DNA of 64,000 bases from Actinomadura opuntiae (GCF_030283205.1 NZ_JASNWF010000014.1:186001-250000), one strand, 5' to 3'. Positions 34,191 to 42,964 are shown, counted from the first letter of the stretch. Made by a program: numbers and translations. The notes: generated by a model not told the origin, from the sequence alone.

Positions 34191-34191
34191 G

Positions 34192-35226
34192 TCAGCGCCG
34201 GCGCCGCAGGCCGGGGTCGGTGAGCGCCGGCCTGCGGTAGTCGACGTCGGCGGGGTTGAGCGTGACGCCGGGCGGGACGATCTCGTCGATGCGGTCGAGG
34301 GCCGCGTCGTCGAGCCGGACGCCGGCCGCGTCGAGCTGGTCGGTGAGCTGCTCGATCGTCCGGGGGCCGAGCAGCACCGAGGTGACCGCCGGGTGGTTCG
34401 CCGCGAACGCCAGCGCCAGGTGCGTCAGGGAGATCCCCGCCTCCTCCGCCACCGCGAGCAGGCTCTCGACCGCCTCGATCTTGCGCCGGTTGCCGGGCAG
34501 CTCCAGGTCGAACTTGTGCGCGACCACCCGGCGGAACTCGGTGAGCTCGATCGGCTCGCCGCGGCGGAACCGGCCGGTGAGCCAGCCGCTGTTGAGCGGG
34601 CTCCACGTCAGCACGCCCAGCCCGTACTTGCGGGCGGTCGGCAGCACGTCGGCCTCGATGCCGCGCACGAACACCGAGTAGGGCGGCTGCTCGGTGCGGA
34701 ACGGGACGTGGTTGCGCCGGTCGGCGACCCACTGCGCCTCGACCAGCTGCTCGGCCGGGAAGTCCGAGGTGCCGATGGCCATGATCTTCCCGGCGCGCAC
34801 CAGGTCGGACAGCACCGACAGCGTCTCGTCGATGTCGGTGGACGGGTCGGGCCGGTGCACCTGGTACAGGTCGATGCGGTCGGTGCCGAGCCGCCGCAGG
34901 CTGTCCTCGACGGCCCGGGTCAGCCAGCGCCGCGAGTTGCCGCGCCGGTTCGGGTCCCGGTCCCCGCGCTGGACGGGGAAGTGCCCCTTCGTCGCGAGCA
35001 CGACCTCGTCGCGGCGGCCCCTGATGGCCTTGCCGACGATCCGCTCGGCCTCGCCCTCCGAGTACTGGTCGGCGGTGTCGATGAGGTTGATCCCGGCGTC
35101 CAGCGCGGTGTGCACCAGCCGGACCGCGTCGTCGTGGTCGCCGTTCCCCCATGCCCCCAGATGCAGGGTGCCCAGGGCGAACGCGCTGACCGAAACGCCG
35201 GTGCGGCCGAGAACCCGGTACTCCAC
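34192..35226 (-). CDS. Aldo/keto reductase
   Basis: 344 residues, AKR fold. Catalytic residues lie in NLIDTADQYSEGEAE, VLATKGHFP and LYQVHRPDPS, and the C-terminal cofactor segment is SVLLGPRTIEQLTDQ. It is distinct from the reductase at 29015. GTG 35226 is preceded by GAGGAGA. Two long operator-like repeats lie directly upstream (35244-35314), but no regulator gene of a matching class is adjacent. Confidence 0.91.
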   Translation of the reverse strand: MEYRVLGRTGVSVSAFALGTLHLGAWGNGDHDDAVRLVHTALDAGINLIDTADQYSEGEAERIVGKAIRGRRDEVVLATKGHFPVQRGDRDPNRRGNSRRWLTRAVEDSLRRLGTDRIDLYQVHRPDPSTDIDETLSVLSDLVRAGKIMAIGTSDFPAEQLVEAQWVADRRNHVPFRTEQPPYSVFVRGIEADVLPTARKYGLGVLTWSPLNSGWLTGRFRRGEPIELTEFRRVVAHKFDLELPGNRRKIEAVESLLAVAEEAGISLTHLALAFAANHPAVTSVLLGPRTIEQLTDQLDAAGVRLDDAALDRIDEIVPPGVTLNPADVDYRRPALTDPGLRRRR

Positions 35227-35243
35227 TGACGGTCTCCTCAAAA

Positions 35244-35314
35244 CGAAACGTAACGTAACGCATCCAAGTGTGCGGCAGACTTGCCCTCCTGTCAATACGT
35301 TACGTAACGTTTCG
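35244..35314. promoter_or_regulatory. Paired TetR-type operator sequences
   Basis: CGAAACGTAACGTAACG (35244-35260) recurs inverted at 35298-35314 with one mismatch. The right copy holds the perfect 14-bp palindrome ACGTTACGTAACGT (35297-35310). The sites lie upstream of the aldo/keto reductase and face the divergent thioesterase gene. The shape suits a TetR-family repressor. Confidence 0.65.
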
Positions 35315-35380
35315 CTGGGGCCGCTGCGGCCGCGCCCGCGCCGCCGCGGTTACCGGCGGGTACATAGACTGGCGCGCGTG

Positions 35381-35800
35381 ATGAGCGACTACCCGCACCG
35401 GATCAGCGTGCCGACGCGCTGGAAGGACAACGACGTCTACGGGCACGTCAACAACGCCGTGCACTACTCGCTGATGGACACCGCGATCAACGAGTGGATG
35501 ATCACCAAGGCGGGGTTCGCGCCGCTGGACGCGCCGTCGATCGCGCTGTGCGTGGAGTCGCACTGCCAGTACAAGGCGGAGGTGTCGTTCCCGGACACGA
35601 TCCTGCTCGGCCTGCGGATCGGCAAGCTCGGCACCTCCAGCGTCCGCTGGGAGATCGGGATGTACCGGGCGTCGGACGACGCGCTCATCGCCGAAGGCCA
35701 TTTCGTGCACGTGTTCGTCGACCGGGAGACCCGCCGTCCGGTGCCGATCACCGGCGCGATGCGCGCCGAGATGGACAAGCTGGTGGTCACGTCCGGTTGA
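35381..35800 (+). CDS. Hotdog-fold acyl-CoA thioesterase
   Basis: 139 residues of the 4-hydroxybenzoyl-CoA thioesterase/YbgC type. The active-site region is RWKDNDVYGHVNNAVHYSLM, with the catalytic Asp and the HVNN motif. It hydrolyses an acyl- or aroyl-CoA. The ATG at 35381 (or GTG at 35378) lacks a ribosome binding site, and TACATA lies about 15 bases upstream, so a leaderless transcript is possible. The 3' end overlaps the convergent permease by 14 bases. Confidence 0.9.
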   Translation: MSDYPHRISVPTRWKDNDVYGHVNNAVHYSLMDTAINEWMITKAGFAPLDAPSIALCVESHCQYKAEVSFPDTILLGLRIGKLGTSSVRWEIGMYRASDDALIAEGHFVHVFVDRETRRPVPITGAMRAEMDKLVVTSG

Positions 35801-37205
35801 GCAGTGAATGGCGCCGGCTGTAGGCGAAGTAGATGACGCAGCCGATGGCGAACCACACCACGAACCGCACCCACGTCTGCCATTGCAGGAACGTGATGAG
35901 CCAGATCGAGAAGACGACCCCGATGGCGGGGACGACCGGCATTCCGGGGGTCCGGAATTCGCGCGGCAGTTCGGGGTGCCGGTAGCGCAGCACGATGACG
36001 GCGATGCACACCACGATGAACGCCAGCAGGATCCCGATGTTGGTGAGCTCCGCCGCCTCCGCGATCGGCAGGAATCCCGCGATGATCGCGGACGCGACGC
36101 CGAGGATCCAGGTGATCCGGGTCGGCACGTGCCGGGTCGGGTGCGTTTTGGCGAACCAGCCGGGCAGCAGCCCGTCGCGGCTCATCGAGAACCACACCCG
36201 GGTCGCGCCCATCATGAACGTGAACAGCACCGTCAGCACGCCCAGGATCGCGCCGATCGCGATGATGATGCCGATCGTGTTCAGCCCGACCGACTTGAAC
36301 GCCGAGGAGAACGCCGCGGTCGGGTTGATGTCCCGGTAGTCGACCATTCCGGTCAGCACCAGGCACGCCATGACGTACAGCACCATCGCGATCGCCAATG
36401 AATAGAGGATCGCCTTCGGCATGTGCTTGCGCGCCTCTTGGGATTCCTCCGCCGCAGTGGACATCGCGTCGTATCCGAAAACGGCGAAGAACACGGTCGC
36501 GGCGCCGGTGAAGGCCCCGGAAAGGCCGAACGGGAAGAACGGCGAGTAGTTCCCCGTCCGGATCTTGAAGACGCCGACCACGATCACCAACAGGACGATG
36601 GCGACCTTCAGGTACACCAGGAACGTCTCGAACCGCGCCGCGTTCTTCATCCCGAGGTTCAGCACCCACGCGATGAGCAGGCACAGCAGCACCGCGATCA
36701 GGTTGACCTTGTAGCTGCCGTCCGCGACGCCCTTCGGCTCGGTGCCGGGCGCCCCGCTCATCCACAGCGGCAGGTGGACGTGCATGAACCCGAGCAGGTC
36801 GTCGAAATAGCCGGATATGCCGATCGCGACCACCGCCACGATCGCGGTGTACTCCAGCAGCAGGTCCCAACCGATGGCCCACCCGGTGAACTCGCCGAGC
36901 ACCGCGTACCCGTAGGTGTACGCCGAGCCCGCCTTTGGGATCAGCCCGGCGAACTCGGCGTAGGAGAACGCCGCCGCCGCGCTCGCGATCCCCGCGACGA
37001 GGAACGAGATCAGCACCGCCGGCCCGGCCTTCTCGTTGGCCACCGCCCCGGCGAGCGAGAAGATCCCCGCGCCGATGATGCCGCCGACCCCGATCGCGGT
37101 CAGCTGCCACAGCCCCAGCGTCCGGGTGAGCCCCGCGCCGCCCGACTCGTCGTCGATCTGCTCGATGGGCTTGCGCCGGATCATCCCGTCCAGGACCGAG
37201 GGCAT
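35787..37205 (-). CDS. APC family cationic amino acid permease
   Basis: 472 residues with 12 or more helices. The first helix holds the APC signature GVGGIIGAGIFSLAGAVANE, and helix 6 region has AVFGYDAMSTAAEESQEARK, both typical of CAT/YfnA-type amino acid transporters. ATG 37205 has GGAGG upstream. Probably imports amino acids by proton symport; specificity unknown. It is the only importer of this type in the window. Confidence 0.92.
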   Translation of the reverse strand: MPSVLDGMIRRKPIEQIDDESGGAGLTRTLGLWQLTAIGVGGIIGAGIFSLAGAVANEKAGPAVLISFLVAGIASAAAAFSYAEFAGLIPKAGSAYTYGYAVLGEFTGWAIGWDLLLEYTAIVAVVAIGISGYFDDLLGFMHVHLPLWMSGAPGTEPKGVADGSYKVNLIAVLLCLLIAWVLNLGMKNAARFETFLVYLKVAIVLLVIVVGVFKIRTGNYSPFFPFGLSGAFTGAATVFFAVFGYDAMSTAAEESQEARKHMPKAILYSLAIAMVLYVMACLVLTGMVDYRDINPTAAFSSAFKSVGLNTIGIIIAIGAILGVLTVLFTFMMGATRVWFSMSRDGLLPGWFAKTHPTRHVPTRITWILGVASAIIAGFLPIAEAAELTNIGILLAFIVVCIAVIVLRYRHPELPREFRTPGMPVVPAIGVVFSIWLITFLQWQTWVRFVVWFAIGCVIYFAYSRRHSLLNRT

Positions 37206-37304
37206 GCAGCCACCTCCCAGGCACCGTTGCCACCGAAGATCATGTGCCCGCCCGCGCGCCCGATGAACCCGTCGCCGCCTGACGCGCGTTCCCGGAGTTG
37301 AAAG

Positions 37305-37343
37305 AGCGGTCGGGTGTTGCTTTCGAGTCATGTGCCGACCGCT
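37305..37343. promoter_or_regulatory. Dyad between permease and DUF732 gene
   Basis: AGCGGTCGG (37305-37313) and CCGACCGCT (37335-37343) are perfect inverted repeats around a 21-base centre, in the divergent region between the APC permease and the DUF732 gene. It may be an operator; its regulator is unknown. Confidence 0.4.
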
Positions 37344-37458
37344 GTAACGGGACGGGCCCCGCGCATAGGCTGGAGTCAAGTTGGGCCTCGCCCAGCGCGA
37401 GGGGATGGACGGGACCCGTCGGCACCCTCCCCCTCGCAGCGGCCCAATGGAGGACGAC

Positions 37459-37890
37459 ATGCAGAAGTACGTCGTCGCGGCAGTGGCCACAGTGGCGGCG
37501 GTGATCGTGATCGTCGCCGGCGTCGTCGCGTTCGTCGCGCTCAGCAACGACAACTCGCACACGGCGGGCCGGGCCGCCCACTCCGCACCGGCGGCCACGC
37601 CGTCGACCTCGCACAAGCCCCGGCCGACCGTCACCGTCACCAGGCCGGCGCCGCAGCACACCGTCGTCGTCCCGCCGCCGACCCCCACCAGCGACGAGGA
37701 CGCGAACTTCCTCGCGCTGATCGCATCGGACGGCATCAAGGCACCGGACGACTGGGCGATCAACGCGGGCCACGTCACCTGCGGCGAGGACTACGCCACC
37801 GCCTACGCCTACCTGACGGACGGCGGCATCTACCCGTACCACGTCCAGACCTTCCTGGACGACTGGACGACGACCCACGACGGCTGCTGA
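37459..37890 (+). CDS. DUF732-domain membrane-anchored protein
   Basis: 143 residues. An N-terminal membrane helix (VVAAVATVAAVIVIVAGVVA) and a Pro/Thr-rich extracytoplasmic linker precede a DUF732 domain (about 80-143; FLALIASDGIKAPDDWAINA, with Cys pairs at HVTCGED and at the C-terminal THDGC). DUF732 is common in actinobacterial exported proteins and has no assigned role. ATG 37459 is preferred because GGAGG lies 5 bases upstream. Confidence 0.85.
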   Translation: MQKYVVAAVATVAAVIVIVAGVVAFVALSNDNSHTAGRAAHSAPAATPSTSHKPRPTVTVTRPAPQHTVVVPPPTPTSDEDANFLALIASDGIKAPDDWAINAGHVTCGEDYATAYAYLTDGGIYPYHVQTFLDDWTTTHDGC

Positions 37891-37897
37891 CCGCTCC

Positions 37898-38023
37898 GCC
37901 CCCGCGACCTTACGGAGGGTCGCCGCCGGGGTGATCGCGGCGCTGGCGGACGGGTCGCTGCCCGCGGTGGCCGGCGCCCGCGTCCCGGTGGACGCGGGGT
38001 TCCGCGTCCTGACCGCGCCGTGA
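37898..38023 (+). pseudogene. 3' remnant of a short-chain dehydrogenase gene
   Basis: The plus-strand frame ending TGA at 38021-38023 reads ...VIAALADGSLPAVAGARVPVDAGFRVLTAP, which resembles the C-terminus of SDR enzymes (the VTGA-x-PVDGGFR region). No start or upstream Rossmann fold is present, since the DUF732 gene ends just before. It is too short to function and looks like the relic of a deleted gene. Confidence 0.55.
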
Positions 38024-38030
38024 GGCGGGG

Positions 38031-38762
38031 CTAGGTGAGGACTTCGCTGGTCAGCAGGTCGGCGAAGTCCTTCTCGAACCGCTCGTAGGCGGTGCGGAGC
38101 TCGGGGCCGGGCCAGTCGGGCGGCAGGAGGGCGGGCGGCAGGAGCGGGTCGTGCAGCAGGTGGCGCAGGACGGCGGCGGCGAGCGTGAACCGCTCGGCGA
38201 TCGTGCCCGCCCGCCCGATGGACGCGTGCAGGGCGCGGGCGGTGGACGTCCAGCCGTCGAGGTCCCAGAGGGCGCGGGCGAGGGCGGCGGGGTCCTCCTC
38301 GGGACGGCCGCCGAGGAAGGTGCACTGCCGGACGACCGTCTCGGGGCGCGGCCGGTCGAGGTTGGCGGGCCGCAGCCAGGTGCCCTCGCGCAGCTCGGCG
38401 AGGCGGAGCGCGGACATCGCCTGGCGGAGCGCGGCGCGGTCGGCGGCGGGGCGCCGCTCGGCGGTGATCACGGCGATCTCCCAGGTGCCGTCCCAGGAGC
38501 GGGTGCGGGGGCGGCGCGACTCGTCCTGGCGGGCCTGGCGCTGCAGGAGCCGGTCGGTGAGGGCGTACGTGCCGTCGGACTGGACGAGGTCGCCGGAGGT
38601 GACCATGCGCGACAGGGCGACCCGGATGGTGCCCTCGGCGATGCCGAACAGGTCGCCGACGCGGACGAGGTAGCGGGCGGGGAGCCGGGGCGGGTGCACG
38701 CCCAGCAGGGTGCTGAGCACGACCGAGCGGGCGGTGAGGGGGCGGATCTCGAGCGTGTCCAT
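38031..38762 (-). CDS. PaaX family transcriptional repressor
   Basis: 243 residues. The N-terminal winged helix contains the PaaX pattern ARSVVLSTLLGVHPPRLPAR and FGIAEGTIRVALSRMVTSGD. The central and C-terminal domains (SWDGTWEIAVITAERR, then a helical tail) match PaaX, the phenylacetyl-CoA-responsive repressor. ATG 38762 has no clear ribosome binding site. It is divergent from the acyl-CoA dehydrogenase/enoyl-CoA hydratase operon, with a dyad between them, so an acyl- or aryl-CoA inducer of that operon is likely. Confidence 0.9.
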   Translation of the reverse strand: MDTLEIRPLTARSVVLSTLLGVHPPRLPARYLVRVGDLFGIAEGTIRVALSRMVTSGDLVQSDGTYALTDRLLQRQARQDESRRPRTRSWDGTWEIAVITAERRPAADRAALRQAMSALRLAELREGTWLRPANLDRPRPETVVRQCTFLGGRPEEDPAALARALWDLDGWTSTARALHASIGRAGTIAERFTLAAAVLRHLLHDPLLPPALLPPDWPGPELRTAYERFEKDFADLLTSEVLT

Positions 38763-38828
38763 GGCTGTTCGGGACTTTATCCGGTGCCGCCCGGCGGCAC
38801 CGGCGGACCGGGTCCGGCGGGCGGTGAG

Positions 38829-38864
38829 ATTACAGTCTTCCATCACATGAATCAGAAGTGTAAT
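38829..38864. promoter_or_regulatory. Dyad and promoter of the acyl-CoA dehydrogenase operon
   Basis: ATTACAGTCTTC (38829-38840) and GAAGTGTAAT (38855-38864) form an imperfect dyad between paaX and the dehydrogenase. A -10-like TAATGT (38862-38867) lies 6 bases before the ATG at 38874, so the transcript may be leaderless with the dyad over the promoter. Confidence 0.55.
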
Positions 38865-38873
38865 GTCCGGGGC

Positions 38874-40676
38874 ATGGCCTCTTACCTGATCGAGCCGTTC
38901 GACCGGCTCCCGTTCGGCGGCGCGGAGAAGGCCCGCCGGTACGCGACGGAGCGCTACCAGGGGGCGGCGGGCCTCAACTGGTACGACTGCGACCCGACGC
39001 TGCGGTTCCTGATGCGGCGCCACCTCGGCGACGGGTTCGGCTGGGCCGAGCCCCGGCTGCGCGAGACGGGCGCCCTGATGGGCGGCCCGGTGAACGCGTG
39101 GGCGGAGGAGACCGACCGGAACCCGCCGCGGCTGGAGAAGTACGACCGGTGGGGACGCGACGTCAGCGAGGTCGTGATGCCGGCGTCGTTCGAGGCGGCG
39201 CGCCGGGAGGTGGTCGCCGCCTCGTTCACCCGTCCCGACTTCATCGCCGAGGCCAGGGCGAACGGCGTCGACCCGGCGCCGATGGCCGTCGCCTGGAGCT
39301 ACCTGCTCGACCAGGCCGACATCGGCATGGCGTGCGCGCTCGGCACCGGCGGGGACATGGTCGTCGGCCTCACCGAGCTGTTCGCGCCGGACGAGGTGAA
39401 GCGGCGCGTCCGGGAGATCTTCGCGGCCGGGGAGTTCTCCGGCGAGGCCGCGCAGATGCTCACCGAGCGGTCCGGCGGCTCCGACCTCGGCGCGCTGGAG
39501 TCGACCGCGTCCAAGGACGGCGACGCGTGGCGGCTGAACGGCCTGAAGTGGTTCGCCTCGAACGCCAACGGCTCGGCGTTCGTCGTCCTCGCGAAGTCGG
39601 AGGGCGCGGCGGACGGGGTGCGCGGCATCGCGCCGTTCCTGGTGCTGCGCGAGCGGCGGGACGGTTCGCGCAACGGCGTGCGGATCCGCCGGCTGAAGGA
39701 CAAGCTCGGCACGCGCTCGGTGGCGTCCGCGGAGATCGAGTTCACCGACGCGGAGGCGTTCCTGCTGGCCCCGGCGTCCAGCTCGGGCGAGGGCGGCGAC
39801 GGCAGGGGCCTCGCGCGGATGATGGAGCTGACCAACGGCGCGCGGCTCGGCATCTCGATGATGGGTCTCGGCTGCGCGCGCCGCTCGCTGGTCGAGTCGC
39901 TCTGCTACACGCGGGTCCGCGAGGCGTTCGGGGCGCCGCTCGCCGAGCAGCCGCTGATGCGCCGCAAGCTCGCCGAGATGATCGTGGAGACCGAGGCCGC
40001 GCAGGCGCTCGTCTTCGACGGTTATCTCGGTCGGGAGGTCGGTCGGGGTCGGTTGGTCGGGGAAAGAGAGCCGCGCCTGCGCATCGGCGCCGCGCTCATC
40101 AAGCTGCGCGCGGCCCGTCTCGGCGTGACGGCCGCGAGCGACGCCATCGAGATCCACGGCGGCAACGGCTACATCGAGCAGTGGCCGGTCGCGCGCATCC
40201 TGCGGGACGCGCAGGTCAACCCCATCTGGGAGGGCGGCGACAACATCCTGTGCCTGGACGTCCGCCGCGCCATCGAGCGGCAGGACGCGCACGAGCCGTT
40301 CCTCGACCGGCTCACCGAGGCCGTCCGGAGCGCGCCGGACGGCGACGACGCGACCGCCGACCTGGTGAACGCGCGGATCGGGCACGTCCGCGAGGCGATC
40401 GAGAGGTGGCGCGGCCTCGACCGGACGACCGCGGAGGCGCGGCTGTTCCCCCTCGCGCAGTACATGGCGGACGTGTACGCGGCGGCGCTGCTGCTGGAGC
40501 AGGCCGGCTGGGAGCGCGCCGACTCGGGCGGCGACCGCAAGGCGCTCGTCGCGCGGCTCTACGCTCGAAGGCACCTCGCCGACGCGGGCCCGCTGCGGGC
40601 GATCGACGCGCCGGCCGAGGACCTCGAACGGTTCAAGGACCTGGCGGACGGCGCGTTCGTCCACGTTGGAGAGTGA
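38874..40676 (+). CDS. Acyl-CoA dehydrogenase (AidB-like branch)
   Basis: 600-residue FAD flavoenzyme, longer than the ~380 of classical dehydrogenases and with the extended N- and C-termini of the AidB/large ACAD branch. Signatures: LTERSGGSDLGALESTA, KWFASNANGSAFVVL, and the C-terminal IHGGNGYIEQWPVARILRDA. It should oxidise an acyl-CoA, and the PaaX partner hints at an aryl- or branched substrate. No ribosome binding site is obvious. The stop is one base from the start of the hydratase gene. Confidence 0.9.
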   Translation: MASYLIEPFDRLPFGGAEKARRYATERYQGAAGLNWYDCDPTLRFLMRRHLGDGFGWAEPRLRETGALMGGPVNAWAEETDRNPPRLEKYDRWGRDVSEVVMPASFEAARREVVAASFTRPDFIAEARANGVDPAPMAVAWSYLLDQADIGMACALGTGGDMVVGLTELFAPDEVKRRVREIFAAGEFSGEAAQMLTERSGGSDLGALESTASKDGDAWRLNGLKWFASNANGSAFVVLAKSEGAADGVRGIAPFLVLRERRDGSRNGVRIRRLKDKLGTRSVASAEIEFTDAEAFLLAPASSSGEGGDGRGLARMMELTNGARLGISMMGLGCARRSLVESLCYTRVREAFGAPLAEQPLMRRKLAEMIVETEAAQALVFDGYLGREVGRGRLVGEREPRLRIGAALIKLRAARLGVTAASDAIEIHGGNGYIEQWPVARILRDAQVNPIWEGGDNILCLDVRRAIERQDAHEPFLDRLTEAVRSAPDGDDATADLVNARIGHVREAIERWRGLDRTTAEARLFPLAQYMADVYAAALLLEQAGWERADSGGDRKALVARLYARRHLADAGPLRAIDAPAEDLERFKDLADGAFVHVGE

Positions 40677-40677
40677 C

Positions 40678-41493
40678 ATGCCGGACCCTGCTCCTTCCGG
40701 AGGCCCGACCCCCCGGGAGGCCCCGCGCGTCCGCAGCGAGCGCCGCGGGCCGGTGACGACCGTGATCATGTCCCGTCCGGAGGTGCGGAACGCGGTGGAC
40801 GGGGCGGCGGCGCGCGAGCTCGCGGCGGCGTTCCGGGCGTTCGACGCCGACCCGGACGCGAGCGTCGCCGTCCTGTGGGGCGAGGGCGGGACGTTCTGCG
40901 CGGGCGCCGACCTGAAGTCGATCGGCACGCCGGACAGCCCGCGGGTGGACGCCCCGCCCGCCGACGGCCCGCTCGGCTGCACCCGGATGCGGCTGTCCAA
41001 GCCGGTCATCGCGGCGGTCGCCGGGCACGCGGTCGCCGGGGGCCTGGAGCTGGCGCTCTGGTGCGACCTGCGGGTGGCCGAGGAGGACGCGGTGTTCGGC
41101 GTGTACTGCCGCAGGTGGGGCGTGCCGCTGGTGGACGGCGGGACGGTCCGGCTGCCCCGGCTGATCGGGACGAGCCGGGCCATGGACCTGATCCTGACCG
41201 GCCGTCCCGTCGGCGCGCGCGAGGCGTTCGACATCGGCCTGGCGAACCGGATCGTCCCGCCGGGGACGTCGCGCGAGGCGGCCGAGGAGCTGGCGGCGGA
41301 GATCGCCCGCTTCCCGCAGACCTGCATGCGCAACGACCGGATGTCCGTCCTGGAAGCGGAGGGCCTCCCTGAGGAGGAGGCGCTCGCCGCCGAGTACCGC
41401 CACGGCCTCGGCTCCCTGGCCGACGCCCTCGAAGGCGCCGGGAGGTTCGCCGCCGGCCACGGCCGCCACGGCACCTTTACTGACCTCGGCTGA
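40678..41493 (+). CDS. Enoyl-CoA hydratase/isomerase
   Basis: 271-residue crotonase. Oxyanion-hole segments are TFCAGADLKSIGTP and HAVAGGLELALWCDLRVAEE; the catalytic loop is RRWGVPLVDGGTVRLPRLIG. The N-terminal extension is Pro-rich. It is operonic with the acyl-CoA dehydrogenase (stop and start one base apart; GGAGAG precedes the ATG), giving two consecutive beta-oxidation-type steps under PaaX control. Confidence 0.91.
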   Translation: MPDPAPSGGPTPREAPRVRSERRGPVTTVIMSRPEVRNAVDGAAARELAAAFRAFDADPDASVAVLWGEGGTFCAGADLKSIGTPDSPRVDAPPADGPLGCTRMRLSKPVIAAVAGHAVAGGLELALWCDLRVAEEDAVFGVYCRRWGVPLVDGGTVRLPRLIGTSRAMDLILTGRPVGAREAFDIGLANRIVPPGTSREAAEELAAEIARFPQTCMRNDRMSVLEAEGLPEEEALAAEYRHGLGSLADALEGAGRFAAGHGRHGTFTDLG

Positions 41494-41583
41494 CGTCGCG
41501 GGCCCGCAGTACCACCGGCCCCGTCGAGTAACCCAGCGCTTACGGTCATGGGCGCGGCGCTCTAAGCTCAGGTCCGAGGACCC

Positions 41584-41675
41584 GGGCGTTGCGATCGCGC
41601 AGCGAGCCCCCAGGGCGAGCCGGAGCGATGCAGCGATCGCCGCAATGCCCGTTGAAGGAAGGCCCTCCGGGGCCT
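41584..41675. promoter_or_regulatory. Structured leader before P450 operon
   Basis: GGGCGTTGCGATCGC (41584-41598) pairs imperfectly with GCGATCGCCGCAATGCCC (41633-41650, one mismatch and a 3-base bulge), and the segment between carries further GCGA repeats. A second hairpin, AGGCCC/GGGCCT with the loop TCCG (41660-41675), follows. The P450 ATG is at 41706. It could be an RNA leader, a terminator for the upstream operon, or a dispersed repeat. Confidence 0.45.
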
Positions 41676-41705
41676 GACGCCGAGGGCAGTGCAAAAAGGA
41701 GCAGC

Positions 41706-42953
41706 ATGACCTTGACGGTGGAGGAGGCGGGCCGGGCGCTCGCCGATCCGAGGGCGTACGCCGACGACGCGCGCCTGCACGAGGCGCTCGCGCTGCTGCG
41801 GCGCGAGTCGCCCGTGCAGTGGGTGGAGGCGCCGGGCTACACCCCCTTCTGGGCGATCACGAAGCACGCGGACGTGCTGGAGATCGAGCGCAACCACGAG
41901 ATCTTCCTGAACGCGCCCCGCCCGCTGCTCGGCACCGCCGAGTTCGACGAGCTGAACCGGCAGCGGGCCGAGCAGGGCATCGCGCTGCGCACGCTGATCC
42001 ACATGGACGACCCCGACCACCGGGTCATCCGGGCCATCGGCGCGGACTGGTTCCGGCCGCGCGCGATGCGGGCGCTCGAACCGCGGGTGAGGGAGCTGGC
42101 CAAGCGCTACGTCGACCGGATGGTCGAGCTCGGCGGCGAGTGCGACTTCGCGCGGCAGGTCGCGGCGCACTTCCCGCTGTACGTCATCCTGTCGCTGCTC
42201 GGCCTGCCCGAGAGCGACTTCGACCGGATGCTCAAGCTGACGCAGGAGCTGTTCGGCGGCGACGACGACGAACTGCAGCGCGGCCAGTCCAACGAGGAGA
42301 AGCTGCAGGTCCTGCTGGACTTCTTCGCCTACTTCCAGAGCCTGACCGAGGAGCGCCGCAAGCATCCGACCGACGACCTGGCGTCCGCCATCGCGAACGC
42401 ACGGATCGACGGCGAGCCGCTCAACGACTTCGACACCGCCTCGTACTACGTCATCATCGCGACGGCCGGGCACGACACCACCAGCGCGACGATCGCGGGC
42501 GGCCTCCGGGCCCTCATCGAGCACCCCGACCAGCGCGAACGGCTCACGCGGAACCCGGAGCTGATGCCGCTGGCGGTGGACGAGATGATCCGCTGGGTCA
42601 CGCCGGTGAAGGAGTTCATGCGGACCGCGACCCGCGACTACGACCTGCGCGGCGTCACGATCCGCAAGGGCGACGCGGTCCTGCTGTCCTACCCGTCGGC
42701 GAACCGCGACGAGGACGTGTTCGGCGACCCGTTCGCCTTCGACGTCGGACGCGACCCGAACAAGCACCTGGCGTTCGGGTTCGGCGTGCACTACTGCCTG
42801 GGCGCGGCGCTGGCCCGCATCGAGGTCCGCGCGTTCTTCGAGGAGCTGCTGCCGCGGCTCGGCTCGATCGAGTTCGCGGGCCGGGCGGAGAGCATCGCGA
42901 CCACGTTCGTCGGCGGCCTGAAGCGGCTGCCCGTCCGCTACTCGCTGGCCTGA
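41706..42953 (+). CDS. Cytochrome P450
   Basis: 415-residue bacterial class I P450. The I-helix oxygen-binding motif is TAGHDTTSATIAGG, the ExxR pair is in DEMIRWVTPV, and the haem-binding loop is FGFGVHYCLGAALAR with the axial Cys. It needs a separate ferredoxin and reductase, not found here. The C-terminus (TTFVGGLKRLPVRY) resembles P450s acting on terpenoid, steroid or aliphatic substrates. ATG 41706 has AAGGAG upstream. It is operonic with a zinc alcohol dehydrogenase, suggesting hydroxylation then oxidation. Confidence 0.94.
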   Translation: MTLTVEEAGRALADPRAYADDARLHEALALLRRESPVQWVEAPGYTPFWAITKHADVLEIERNHEIFLNAPRPLLGTAEFDELNRQRAEQGIALRTLIHMDDPDHRVIRAIGADWFRPRAMRALEPRVRELAKRYVDRMVELGGECDFARQVAAHFPLYVILSLLGLPESDFDRMLKLTQELFGGDDDELQRGQSNEEKLQVLLDFFAYFQSLTEERRKHPTDDLASAIANARIDGEPLNDFDTASYYVIIATAGHDTTSATIAGGLRALIEHPDQRERLTRNPELMPLAVDEMIRWVTPVKEFMRTATRDYDLRGVTIRKGDAVLLSYPSANRDEDVFGDPFAFDVGRDPNKHLAFGFGVHYCLGAALARIEVRAFFEELLPRLGSIEFAGRAESIATTFVGGLKRLPVRYSLA

Positions 42954-42964
42954 GAGGACTTCCG

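Noticed and set aside
38031..41549. Long minus-strand frame of about 1172 codons
   Set aside because: Only its 3' part, from 38762, is the PaaX gene. The rest is the antisense of the acyl-CoA dehydrogenase and hydratase genes.
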